Shown: positions 18,676 to 27,553 of the stretch, one piece after another | Layout: each line of letters begins with the position of its first letter | How positions within the stretch are numbered: the first letter of the stretch is position 1 | DNA from: an uncultured Lachnospiraceae bacterium | GTDB taxonomy: Bacteria; Bacillota; Clostridia; Lachnospirales; Lachnospiraceae | Assembly (NCBI GenBank): GCA_951800145.1 | Contig: CATOJE010000008.1 | Coordinates: forward strand, 1-64,000 | Length of the DNA: 64,000 bases | Direction of reading: 5' to 3' | Notes under the pieces: generated by a model | What the model was told of the DNA's origin: nothing | Seen by the model: the letters and a program-made list of their open reading frames with translations, nothing else | Database searches by the model: none | Translations under genes and position numbers: made by a program

Positions 18676-19386
18676 ATGAATGGATTAATTACCTGCGAGC
18701 ATGTAGATTTTGGATATGAAAACCACGATGCTGTCATCGATGTGACCATGGAGATCCTTCCCGGGGACTATCTTTGCATCGTGGGAGAGAATGGTTCTGG
18801 AAAGAGTACCTTGATGAAAGGGATCCTGGGGCTTTTAAAGCCTACCGCCGGAACCATGACGGTCAGTGAGGAATTAAGACGGACCGGCATCGGATACCTG
18901 CCCCAGCAGACGGCGGCCCAGAAGGATTTTCCGGCCACGGTGTACGAGGTAGTCCAGTCCGGCTGCCTGAGCCGCCGGGGGCTGCGGCCCTTCTACACGA
19001 AGGCGGAGAAGGAGCTGACCCTGGAATGCATGGAGAAGCTGGGGATTACCCCTTTGAGAAAGCATTGCTACCGGGAGCTGTCCGGTGGACAGCAGCAGCG
19101 GGTGCTGATTGCCAGGGCCCTGTGCGCTACCAGCCAGCTGCTGCTTTTAGATGAGCCTATCACCGGGCTGGACCCCTCAGCGATCCAGGAGGTGTATGGG
19201 ATCCTCCGGAAACTGAACCGGGAGGAGGGAGTGACTATCCTGATGGTGTCCCACGACATTTCCAATGTGGTAAACCAGGTGAACAAGATCCTCCATCTCC
19301 AGCAGCGTGTTTTATTTTACGGCTCTGCCGGGGAATATAAGGCAAGTGACATTGGAAAACGGTTTTTAGGAGGTGAGGAGGAATGA
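18676..19386 (+). CDS. znuC: Metal ABC transporter ATP-binding protein
   Basis: Walker A GENGSGKST, signature LSGGQQQRVLIARAL, Walker B LLLLDEP. Confidence 0.88.
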   Translation: MNGLITCEHVDFGYENHDAVIDVTMEILPGDYLCIVGENGSGKSTLMKGILGLLKPTAGTMTVSEELRRTGIGYLPQQTAAQKDFPATVYEVVQSGCLSRRGLRPFYTKAEKELTLECMEKLGITPLRKHCYRELSGGQQQRVLIARALCATSQLLLLDEPITGLDPSAIQEVYGILRKLNREEGVTILMVSHDISNVVNQVNKILHLQQRVLFYGSAGEYKASDIGKRFLGGEEE

Positions 19387-20204
19387 GCATAATCGCAGAG
19401 ATGCTGTCCTATCCTTTTCTGGTGCGGGCCTTTGTGGGAGGGATTTTCGTCTCCCTCTGCGCCTCCCTGTTAGGGGTCAGCCTGGTGCTGAAGCGGTATT
19501 CCATGATAGGGGATGGGCTGTCCCATGTATCCTTTGGGGCGCTGTCCATCGCGGTAGCCCTGGGGTGGTCGCCGCTGGCAGTGTCCATCCCGGTGGTGGT
19601 GCTGGCGGCGTTTTTCCTTCTGCGGATCACAGAGAACGGCAAGCTGAAAAGCGACGCGGCCATCGCCATGATCTCCGCCAGCGCCCTGGCCATAGGCATT
19701 ATCATCACCTCCCTGACCACCGGGATGACCACCGATGTAAGCAGCTACATGTTCGGCAGCATCCTGGCCATGAGCCCCTGGGATGTCCGGCTCAGCCTGA
19801 TCCTGTCGGTTATCGTGCTGGGACTGTTCGTCTTTTGCTACCATAAGCTGTTTGCAGTAACCTTTGATGAGAGCTTTGCCAGAGCTACCGGGGTGCGGGT
19901 TGATTTCTACCATGGGATGATAGCCATCTTAACGGCAGTGACCATCGTGCTGGGGATGCGGATGATGGGGGCTATGCTGATCTCTAGCCTGATCATATTC
20001 CCGGCCCTCACCTCCATGCGGGTATTTAAAAGCTTCCGGGGCGTCATACTCTCCTCCGGGGCGGTTTCTGTGATCTGCTTTACCATAGGGATGGTCATGT
20101 CCTACACCTGCTCCACGCCGGCAGGGGCCAGCGTGGTGGTGGTGAATTTAATTTGCTTTTTATTATTTGCTGCCTGGCAGGCAGTAGGGAGGATACGAGG
20201 ATGA
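19383..20204 (+). CDS. znuB: Metal ABC transporter permease
   Basis: ABC-3 family pattern: YSMIGDGLSHVSFGALSIAVALG, AILTAVTIVLGMRMMGAMLISSLIIFPALTSM. Confidence 0.88.
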   Translation: MSIIAEMLSYPFLVRAFVGGIFVSLCASLLGVSLVLKRYSMIGDGLSHVSFGALSIAVALGWSPLAVSIPVVVLAAFFLLRITENGKLKSDAAIAMISASALAIGIIITSLTTGMTTDVSSYMFGSILAMSPWDVRLSLILSVIVLGLFVFCYHKLFAVTFDESFARATGVRVDFYHGMIAILTAVTIVLGMRMMGAMLISSLIIFPALTSMRVFKSFRGVILSSGAVSVICFTIGMVMSYTCSTPAGASVVVVNLICFLLFAAWQAVGRIRG

Positions 20205-21547
20205 AAGGATGGAAGCATCATCATTTATCTCAGACCCAGTTTATCGCCTATGGATTTCTGGGAATTATTCTGGTGGGAACCGGGCTTTTAATGCTGCCTG
20301 GGGCCAATCGGAGTGGGGAGAGCCTGGGCTTTGTCAACTGCCTGCTCACAGCCACCAGCGCCACCTGTGTGACCGGTCTGGTGGCGGCGGATACCTGGAG
20401 CCAGTGGACGCTGTTCGGCCAGCTGGTGATCCTGGCGATGATTCAGATCGGAGGCTTAGGCTTTATCACCATCGGCGTCTTTCTTTCCATCGTCCTGCGC
20501 CGGAAGATCGGGCTGAAGGAGCGGGGGCGGATGCAGGAGAGTGTCAACACACTCCAGATCGGCGGGGTGGTCCGCCTGGCCAAGAAGATCGTCCAGGGCA
20601 CCCTGCTGTTTGAGGGGGCAGGGGCGCTGATCCTCTCCATCCGGTTTGTGCCGGAGTTTGGATTCTTAAGAGGCGTGTACTATGGGATCTTCCACTCCAT
20701 TTCCGCCTTCTGCAATGGAGGCTTCGACCTGATGGGAATCCGGGAGCCTTACAGCTCTCTGACCTATTATTACGATGACTGGCTGGTAAATATTACCATT
20801 ATGAGCCTGATCATAATCGGCGGAATCGGCTTTATCGTGTGGGATGATTTGTCCAAGAAGGGGCTGCATTTTCGGAAATACCTGCTTCACACCAAGATCG
20901 TGCTGGTGACCACAGCCGCGCTGCTCCTTGGAGGCGGGGTGCTTTTCTTCCTTCTGGAGATGAACCATCTCATGGCGGATATGAGCCTGGGGGGAAAGAT
21001 ATACAGCTCCCTTTTCCAGTCTGTCACTGCCAGGACGGCCGGATTTAACACCACAGATACGGCGGCCCTCACTGACGGGAGCAAGCTGGTCACCATCGTG
21101 CTGATGTTTATCGGGGGAAGCCCCGGCTCCACAGCAGGGGGAATCAAGACCACCACCCTGGCGGTCCTCCTTCTGTCCATCCGGGCAAGCGTGGATCAGA
21201 CCGACGGGATGAATGTATTTAACCGGAGGCTGGACGATAGCGCTGTGCGCCAGGCCGGCTTAATCCTGTCCTTTAACCTGGTGCTGGCCATCGCCGCCTC
21301 TGTGTGGATCGTAGTGCTCCAGCCGGGGCTTCTCATGTCCGATGTGCTCTTTGAAACCTTTTCCGCCATCGGCACCGCCGGCATGTCCACCGGGATTACC
21401 AGAGCGCTGCTTCCTATGTCCAAGCTGGCTTTGGTGGTGCTTATGTACTGCGGAAGAGTGGGCAGCCTCTCCTCAGCCCTGGCCTTTACCCAATCAAAAA
21501 AGAAGCCGCCGGTGCGGCTGCCTATGGAGCGGATTACGGTGGGGTAG
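20201..21547 (+). CDS. ktrB: TrkH/KtrB potassium uptake membrane subunit
   Basis: TATSATCVTGLVAADTWSQWTLFGQLVILAMIQIGGLG, SVTARTAGFNTTD, FIGGSPGSTAGGIKTTT, SAIGTAGMSTGIT. Confidence 0.9.
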   Translation: MKGWKHHHLSQTQFIAYGFLGIILVGTGLLMLPGANRSGESLGFVNCLLTATSATCVTGLVAADTWSQWTLFGQLVILAMIQIGGLGFITIGVFLSIVLRRKIGLKERGRMQESVNTLQIGGVVRLAKKIVQGTLLFEGAGALILSIRFVPEFGFLRGVYYGIFHSISAFCNGGFDLMGIREPYSSLTYYYDDWLVNITIMSLIIIGGIGFIVWDDLSKKGLHFRKYLLHTKIVLVTTAALLLGGGVLFFLLEMNHLMADMSLGGKIYSSLFQSVTARTAGFNTTDTAALTDGSKLVTIVLMFIGGSPGSTAGGIKTTTLAVLLLSIRASVDQTDGMNVFNRRLDDSAVRQAGLILSFNLVLAIAASVWIVVLQPGLLMSDVLFETFSAIGTAGMSTGITRALLPMSKLALVVLMYCGRVGSLSSALAFTQSKKKPPVRLPMERITVG

Positions 21548-21601
21548 AAATTAAATAATAGTAGCGGTTTGGTTTTATGATGTCTAAGAACGGAGCGGGA
21601 T

Positions 21602-22834
21602 ATGGGTAAAATAGAAGGCATAAAAATTCAGAATTACGGTGCTTTAAAAGATATTGTACTTGGAAGGACAAGAACAAATCAAACAGTTCGGGCTCTTGGA
21701 AATCTTGTGGCTGTGATTGGTCCCAGCGGGAATGGAAAGAGTACTCTGGCCGATGCCTTTGGATTCATAGCTGATTGCCTGGAAATGGGAGTCGAGGCTG
21801 CTTGTGATGCAAATAATCGAGGGGGATTTGAGAAATTGATTTCTCAAGGGGCAAAAGAGCCGATTTTATTTGAACTGTACTACCGGGAGTCGAGGAATGC
21901 ACGGCCAATTACTTATGAACTGGAGATTGATTTAGATAAGATGGGGCGCCCCTTTGTCAAGAGAGAGAGGCTTCGACAGCGTGTAGAAAAGCATGGGTGG
22001 CCAAGAACATTTATGTATCTGCAGGATGGAACAGGTTATGCTTTTGAAGGAAACGACGATGGCGGTCAGGATGATGATGGGAGCATTACAGGAAAAAAAG
22101 TTGAGGTACAGCTTTCCGATAAGCGGCGGCTTGGAATCGTTACCCTGGGAGCAATGAAGCAATATAACCGCATTGAAAAGTTTTTAAATTTTTTGAAGAG
22201 CTGGTATCTCTGCTATTTTTCTCCTGATGCGGCGAGAAAACTGCAGACTGCAGCGCCACAGGCATATTTAGACAGAACTGGAAGCAATATTAATAATGTT
22301 GCTCAATACATGTATCGGGAAAACAAGAGGGAGTTTGAGAATATATTACAGGAAATTCAATCCAAACTTCCAGGAATTAAAAAGATAGAACCGCAAAAAT
22401 TTGAAAATGGACAAATGATGCTTCGCTTTTATGAAGAAGGCTTTGAAGCCCCCTTTTATTCTCAGAGAATGTCTGATGGAACCTTAAAGCTGTTTGCTTA
22501 CTATTTGCTGCTTCATGAAAAAAATCCGAGGCAGCTGGTATTTATAGAAGAACCAGAGAATGGTTTATACCATCATTATTTAGGCGAACTGGCTGAGGAA
22601 ATGAAAAGAAATGTTGGAAATGGGTATACAAAACAGCTGTTTATCACTACACATAGCCCATTTTTTGTAAATGCTTTGGGGCCGGAGGATGTATGGGTTT
22701 TAACCAAAAAAACAGATGGCTTTTCTTATATAAAGCGGGCATCCGACTACGCCTTTGTCAAGGAATTGGCAGAAGAGGGAGTTACAGTCGGTGATATGTG
22801 GTATAGTAAATATTTTGAGAATACGGAGGAATAG
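21602..22834 (+). CDS. AAA (ABC/OLD-like) family ATPase
   Basis: Walker A IGPSGNGKST, SDGTLKLFAYYLLLHE, Walker B LVFIEEPENGLYHH, TTHSPFFVNAL. Confidence 0.85.
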   Translation: MGKIEGIKIQNYGALKDIVLGRTRTNQTVRALGNLVAVIGPSGNGKSTLADAFGFIADCLEMGVEAACDANNRGGFEKLISQGAKEPILFELYYRESRNARPITYELEIDLDKMGRPFVKRERLRQRVEKHGWPRTFMYLQDGTGYAFEGNDDGGQDDDGSITGKKVEVQLSDKRRLGIVTLGAMKQYNRIEKFLNFLKSWYLCYFSPDAARKLQTAAPQAYLDRTGSNINNVAQYMYRENKREFENILQEIQSKLPGIKKIEPQKFENGQMMLRFYEEGFEAPFYSQRMSDGTLKLFAYYLLLHEKNPRQLVFIEEPENGLYHHYLGELAEEMKRNVGNGYTKQLFITTHSPFFVNALGPEDVWVLTKKTDGFSYIKRASDYAFVKELAEEGVTVGDMWYSKYFENTEE

Positions 22835-23524
22835 ATGTACTTTCAGTTTCTTATAGAAGATAAATCAACCCATATATTAGTGGATCATGTAATGGAAAAG
22901 TTGAAAAACCAATATATAGGGGATGAGATTAACTGGAATATAAAATCGTTTGATGGCATAGGCCATTTGAGCAAAAAAGGAAGTGCATTAGAACGAAAAA
23001 CCGGAAAATTATTAAATGATCTTCCCAGATATATGAGAGCATTCAGTAAGGTGCTGCAGAGTATGAAGCATGCCGCATTGATTATTGTTTTAGATAATGA
23101 TAAAAGAGATATACAGCATTTTAGAAGTGAATTAGAATATGTGGCTGTTGTAAATATGGTTTTATGTGATTATGCATTTTGTATCGCAGTTAAAGAAATG
23201 GAGGCCTGGCTGTTAGGCGATATAAATGCGATTAAAGAAGCGTATCCCGATGCGAAAATTCAGCATATAAAAAGGTATGAACAAGATTCTATAAGTGAAA
23301 CCTGGGAAGTATTAGCGGATATCGTTTATCCAAAGGGCCTTTTAGCGTTAAAAAAGAAAGCAGATGGAAATTATTCTGTGATTGGGGGAGCAAAATATGA
23401 ATGGGCAGATAAAATCGGTGATCGCTTGCATTTGCATGAAAATAAATCTCCTAGTTTTCAATATTTTATTAATGCATTAGAAAAAAGAATTGTAGATAGC
23501 AAAGATGTAGTGGCGCTACGCTGA
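22835..23524 (+). CDS. DUF4276-like (TOPRIM-like) protein
   Basis: ALIIVLDNDKRDIQHF acidic motif and FCIAVKEMEAWLLGD; start codon directly abuts the stop of the upstream ATPase. Confidence 0.75.
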   Translation: MYFQFLIEDKSTHILVDHVMEKLKNQYIGDEINWNIKSFDGIGHLSKKGSALERKTGKLLNDLPRYMRAFSKVLQSMKHAALIIVLDNDKRDIQHFRSELEYVAVVNMVLCDYAFCIAVKEMEAWLLGDINAIKEAYPDAKIQHIKRYEQDSISETWEVLADIVYPKGLLALKKKADGNYSVIGGAKYEWADKIGDRLHLHENKSPSFQYFINALEKRIVDSKDVVALR

Positions 23525-23582
23525 GGCTTTTTAAACCTGTGTACTCGGGAAAACGCAAGGTATTTAAATCAGCTTATATTAG

Positions 23583-23740
23583 AGCGTGTTTGAAAATTCA
23601 TTCCCATCATATGTATGCCGCACTTTGCAGGAGATTTGGCCCTTATTCGGTTAGCGTAGCCCACTACGCCTCCCTTATTCGGTCCAAATCTCCTACAAAT
23701 TGTGGCGCATAGCTGACGGAAAGCAATTTTCAAACATGCT
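23583..23740. repeat. ~158-bp imperfect palindromic element (MITE-like)
   Basis: Ends agcgtgtttgaaaatt ... aattttcaaacatgct; inner arms aggagatttgg / ccaaatctcct; core hairpin gcgtag..ctacgc. Confidence 0.85.
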
Positions 23741-23784
23741 TTAGCAGAAAACAGCATGCAGGACGTGAAGAACGCGACAGCGGT

Positions 23785-24411
23785 TTATAGATCTTCTGCC
23801 TTATAGGCCGTATATCCATCGTAATCATAACTGTAATCGATGCCCATTATGTAGACATCCCGATCCTTTATCCGGTCGGTTAATGCATGCCGAAATAAAT
23901 ATTTTATCTCAATATCTTTAATAGGACTTCGCTCCATAGCAAGGAGATAATCATCCTTATCGATCCTACTCCAATCGATCACCAGATTCAGCTGGCTGTT
24001 CAGCATCAAATCCAGCCAAATCCGCATACTCCGCCCATTCCCTGTCTGGAAAGGATGGGCGATATTCATTTCTACATACTTTTCAATGATCTGATTCAGG
24101 GATGTCTGAGGCATCAATTCGATGTGTTTTAAGGCGTCGTTTAGATAGAGCACTGGAACAAACCGGAAGCTTCCTTTTGAACGATTTATCGCTCTGACAT
24201 TTCCGGCAAAATCGTAGATTTCCTGAAAAAGATATCGGTGGATGCAAAGAAGGCTGTCTAAGGTTCCAGGCTGTAAGGTATGCAAATAACCACTTTCGAA
24301 AAGCAGCAGAGCCTTTTTCTTACTTATTTTTTCTTCCATCTGGGCTAATTCTGCGGAATTCGTCAAGCCGAGTTTATTATCAAGCATAATTCGGTTCCTT
24401 CCTTTTTTCAT
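23785..24411 (-). CDS. Fic/DOC family protein
   Basis: Catalytic motif HPFQTGNGRSMRIWLDLML; DWSRIDKDDYLLAMERSPIKD. Confidence 0.85.
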   Translation of the reverse strand: MKKGRNRIMLDNKLGLTNSAELAQMEEKISKKKALLLFESGYLHTLQPGTLDSLLCIHRYLFQEIYDFAGNVRAINRSKGSFRFVPVLYLNDALKHIELMPQTSLNQIIEKYVEMNIAHPFQTGNGRSMRIWLDLMLNSQLNLVIDWSRIDKDDYLLAMERSPIKDIEIKYLFRHALTDRIKDRDVYIMGIDYSYDYDGYTAYKAEDL

Positions 24412-24777
24412 CTCTTGTATCTGTTTTTACTCTTTTTTATATTCTCATATGTTGTATCTATTTTCATCTTTCGCATCTGTTTTCATACTTTTTTCAGCTT
24501 TTCGATTGGTTTCACTATAACATACATTCTTTTGGCGGGCAAGCACTATCCATTTATAAATATTGGGTACTTTGAACATTAGGTGCTCTGAACCTTAGGG
24601 ATTGTGGGGCAAATGCTATGCAGGATATTCTTTGTCAACAGTGAACTATCTGGAAACCTGTCGCCGATGCATTATATTTGCCACAATCATAGGATTCTGT
24701 TCGAGAGCTTCTGAGGATGATTTTGAGACGACAAAATGGAAGAAATAGGAAATGAAGATAATTAAAAATCTTGCAGA

Positions 24778-24806
24778 ATTTTCGTAGATTTATCCAATCT
24801 GCGAAA
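24778..24806. repeat. Left arm of perfect 29-bp inverted repeat
   Basis: attttcgtagatttatccaatctgcgaaa; exact reverse complement at 25209-25237. The arm itself is a dyad: tttcgtagatt-tatcc-aatctgcgaaa. Confidence 0.95.
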
Positions 24807-25092
24807 GAAAAAATAGAAGGTTTTTCTGCCTGATATAATTGTATCGACGTAATTCTACCACATGTTCCGGAGAATTGCTACTTATTTTTTTGATTTTTTT
24901 TGCGAATTTAAGGTATTTCAGCGTGAAAATGGAAGCAGATCGGGCTTTTGGGGTCAGATTTGTGGTCAAAATCATAAGAAAATTTTATTCATTCTGCTAG
25001 GAAAGTGCGTCCGATCGAACCAAAACCTTCCGGAGGAATGTGCGCTACGGGTATAAAGGAAATGGCTGCTGCCGTAAACCCACTTCGGCGAG

Positions 25093-25120
25093 AGTGTGCG
25101 TCAAGGCGCACACTTTTTAT
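25093..25120 (+). terminator. Rho-independent terminator within the inverted-repeat-bounded segment
   Basis: agtgtgcg-tcaagg-cgcacact followed by tttttattt. Confidence 0.75.
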
Positions 25121-25128
25121 TTAAATTC

Positions 25129-25163
25129 ATGGTCAAATTTATGGTCAAATTCGTGGTCAATAG
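25129..25163. repeat. Three 12-bp iteron-like direct repeats
   Basis: atggtcaaattt (25129), atggtcaaattc (25141), gtggtcaatag (25153). Confidence 0.8.
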
Positions 25164-25208
25164 ATAAGGATATTATAAACGTCCTTATTTGTTGACTTTT
25201 TTTGTGAT

Positions 25209-25237
25209 TTTCGCAGATTGGATAAATCTACGAAAAT
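25209..25237. repeat. Right arm of perfect 29-bp inverted repeat
   Basis: tttcgcagattggataaatctacgaaaat; reverse complement of 24778-24806. Confidence 0.95.
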
Positions 25238-25253
25238 ATCAGATTAATAAAAT

Positions 25254-25282
25254 TTGAATGCAATATAGAGAAAGTATATAAT
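25254..25282 (+). promoter_or_regulatory. Promoter upstream of the integrase-like gene
   Basis: ttgaat (25254-25259) - 17 nt - tataat (25277-25282). Confidence 0.75.
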
Positions 25283-25374
25283 TTAAAAGCAATATTATTC
25301 TAAAAAATATGTATCTATATGTACTATTATCAGATAATATAGCAACTCTATAGCCGAAAGTGGGTTGATTATAT

Positions 25375-26196
25375 ATGGAAATAAGAAAAGATATATTAAA
25401 TTTAATCGAAGATTTCATCCATGCACAGGTAATAAAACGAGGCCTGGATGAACGAACAGTAAAAGCATACAGACTGGATTTGCAGCTCTTCCATACTTGG
25501 GCAGAAGAAAATGGAGGGGAGGGCGGCCTGGAGGATCAGATGAATGCTTATCTGGAATATCTCATAGAAGAAAAGGGGCTTCGCTTTTCCACAACTTGCA
25601 GGAAGCAGCAGGTATTTCGCTATTATCTGTCCTATCTCCGGGGGAAGGGCCTGGTGCAGGGAGATAAGCAGCTGAAGCCGATCAAGCGGGTGGAAAGAGA
25701 TGCGGAGGATACCCAGCTTACCAAAAGAGAAGTGGATGCATTTTTTCATGCCATTGACCAGGAATATGCGGAGCTGGACAGTGAATTCCGGAAACGGGTC
25801 TGCCTGCGGGACCAGATTATGATGGAATTGCTTTTTTATCATGGAATCGAGATTAGCGAATTGCTGCGGCTGGAAATCTCGGATTACAACCGGAAAACGG
25901 CAGTGCTTAAGATACGAAGGAAAAAGCAGAGGGATCGATCGGTATATCTCTTTTCACGGAATCTGCAGGAACAAATGGTCCGATGGCTGTCGGAGCATGA
26001 ATATTTTGAACATGAGGAGATTTATTGCAATCGGATGTTTCTGTCAAAGCTGGGGAAGCCGATTTCTATGAAAATGGTGATTAATATTTTTGAGAAGTAT
26101 CGGGTGATGGCGGGGATTGAGAAGGGGTGCACGCCTAAGGATTTGAAAAATGGGTTGGGGAGATATGCGGAGGAAATGGTTTGGGAGATGGGGTAG
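25375..26196 (+). CDS. Tyrosine recombinase/integrase-fold protein lacking catalytic residues
   Basis: SAM-like N-terminus (FIHAQVIKRGLDERTVKAYRLDLQLFHTWAEE) and catalytic-domain remnants FYHGIEISELLRLEISDYNRKTAVLKIRRKKQRDRSVYL and TPKDLKNGLGRYAEEMVWEMG*; no LGH...Y segment. Confidence 0.8.
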   Translation: MEIRKDILNLIEDFIHAQVIKRGLDERTVKAYRLDLQLFHTWAEENGGEGGLEDQMNAYLEYLIEEKGLRFSTTCRKQQVFRYYLSYLRGKGLVQGDKQLKPIKRVERDAEDTQLTKREVDAFFHAIDQEYAELDSEFRKRVCLRDQIMMELLFYHGIEISELLRLEISDYNRKTAVLKIRRKKQRDRSVYLFSRNLQEQMVRWLSEHEYFEHEEIYCNRMFLSKLGKPISMKMVINIFEKYRVMAGIEKGCTPKDLKNGLGRYAEEMVWEMG

Positions 26197-26392
26197 GGAT
26201 GTAGGTAATAGTAGAGAATAAACATCAATGAATATGCAAAGGTAATTAAGATGATTAATGATATTGAGATAAAGCTGGATATAGACTACATGCTTAAAAG
26301 AGGTATAGAATGGTTTGACTAGAAAAATGTTATATCGGTTCTATTGATTTGTATTTTGATTTCAAATTGGAAGCCCTTGAGGAATTGATAAT

Positions 26393-27490
26393 ATGGAAAA
26401 GAAAAGAATCCTGATGATTTGCGAGGCCTTTGGTGGTGGTGTTTTTACTTATGTGTCCCAGCTCTGCAATGACATGGTAGACGAGTTTGATGTATATCTA
26501 GCATACTCAATAAGGCCGCAGACGCCAAAAAATTATAAAGAGTTTTTTGATTCAAGGATACATCTCATTCAAACTAAATATCTTTCAACAAAAACGTTAG
26601 CTAGCATTTCCAATAGCATGAAATGCATAAGGGAACTACGTGAAATTGAGAATAGAGTTAAACCGTTAGTGATCCACCTGCATTCATCTATAGCGGGAGG
26701 ATTCGGGCGCCTTGCATTTAAAGGGAAGAGCAATATGGTAGTTTATACTCCCCATGGATATGCTCATATCCTCATGGGGCCAGGTATGAAAAGTGTTATG
26801 TATAAGTTGACAGAGACAGTTCTTGGAAAAATTTCTAACGCTATTACCTTGACTTGCTGTGAGAGTGAGGATGAAATAGCAAAGGTGTTTTGTAAGAAAA
26901 CAGCATATATTGAGACCGGTGTGAATTTGGATGATCTTTCTGCTTCATTAGATGGCGTAGTTCCATTCAAAAATGAAAGGTTTACAGTATTTACGCTTGG
27001 CAGGGCTTGTATTCAGAAGCAGCCAAAACTCTTTAATGAAATAGCAAAACTTGTACCAGAAGCACGATTTATATGGATTGGTAATGGGGAATTGGAAGGT
27101 GAATTAAATGCTCCAAACATAGAAGTTACTGGATGGAAACCTCGCAAAGAAGCCCTTGCTATGGCTAAAGGTGCTGACGCATTTATTCTATGCTCATTGG
27201 GTGAAGCAATTGCCATGAGCCTTATTGAAAATATGTTTATGAAAAATTTAATTTTGGTCAGTAATGTAATGGGTAACAAAAGTGTTATTAAAGATGGTGT
27301 GAATGGTTATGTTTGTGAGACTGCGGAAGAATATGCAGAAAAGATAAAGGCTTGTATGGCTTTTTTTCCTACAAATCTTCCAGAAAGGGCATATCAGGAT
27401 GTTTTAACCATCTATAACACAAAGGTTATGAAGAAAAAGTATCAAAAATTTTATGGTGCTCTTTCAGAAACTTGGGGGTATTACAAATGA
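26393..27490 (+). CDS. Glycosyltransferase (GT4-like)
   Basis: ILMICEAFGGGVFTYVSQLCN, VVYTPHGYAH, FTVFTLGRACIQKQPKLFNEIAKLVPEARFIWIGNGE, SLGEAIAMSLIENMF. Confidence 0.85.
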   Translation: MEKKRILMICEAFGGGVFTYVSQLCNDMVDEFDVYLAYSIRPQTPKNYKEFFDSRIHLIQTKYLSTKTLASISNSMKCIRELREIENRVKPLVIHLHSSIAGGFGRLAFKGKSNMVVYTPHGYAHILMGPGMKSVMYKLTETVLGKISNAITLTCCESEDEIAKVFCKKTAYIETGVNLDDLSASLDGVVPFKNERFTVFTLGRACIQKQPKLFNEIAKLVPEARFIWIGNGELEGELNAPNIEVTGWKPRKEALAMAKGADAFILCSLGEAIAMSLIENMFMKNLILVSNVMGNKSVIKDGVNGYVCETAEEYAEKIKACMAFFPTNLPERAYQDVLTIYNTKVMKKKYQKFYGALSETWGYYK

Positions 27491-27553
27491 TATTCAAATG
27501 AGTTGCTTGTTACTTGCCCTAGGAGGATATTACTTCGTAGAGGCGGTGGCAAC

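Noticed and set aside
23785-24411. Fic toxin with a cognate small antitoxin gene
   Set aside because: No supported small antitoxin ORF is adjacent on the minus strand; called as a solitary Fic protein.
24790-25056. Small ORFs inside the inverted-repeat segment
   Set aside because: 60-64 aa on opposite strands, no RBS or recognisable domain; not supported as genes.
25375-26196. Active site-specific recombinase that inverts the adjacent segment
   Set aside because: Catalytic Arg/His residues and the Tyr region are absent, so inversion by this protein alone is not supported.
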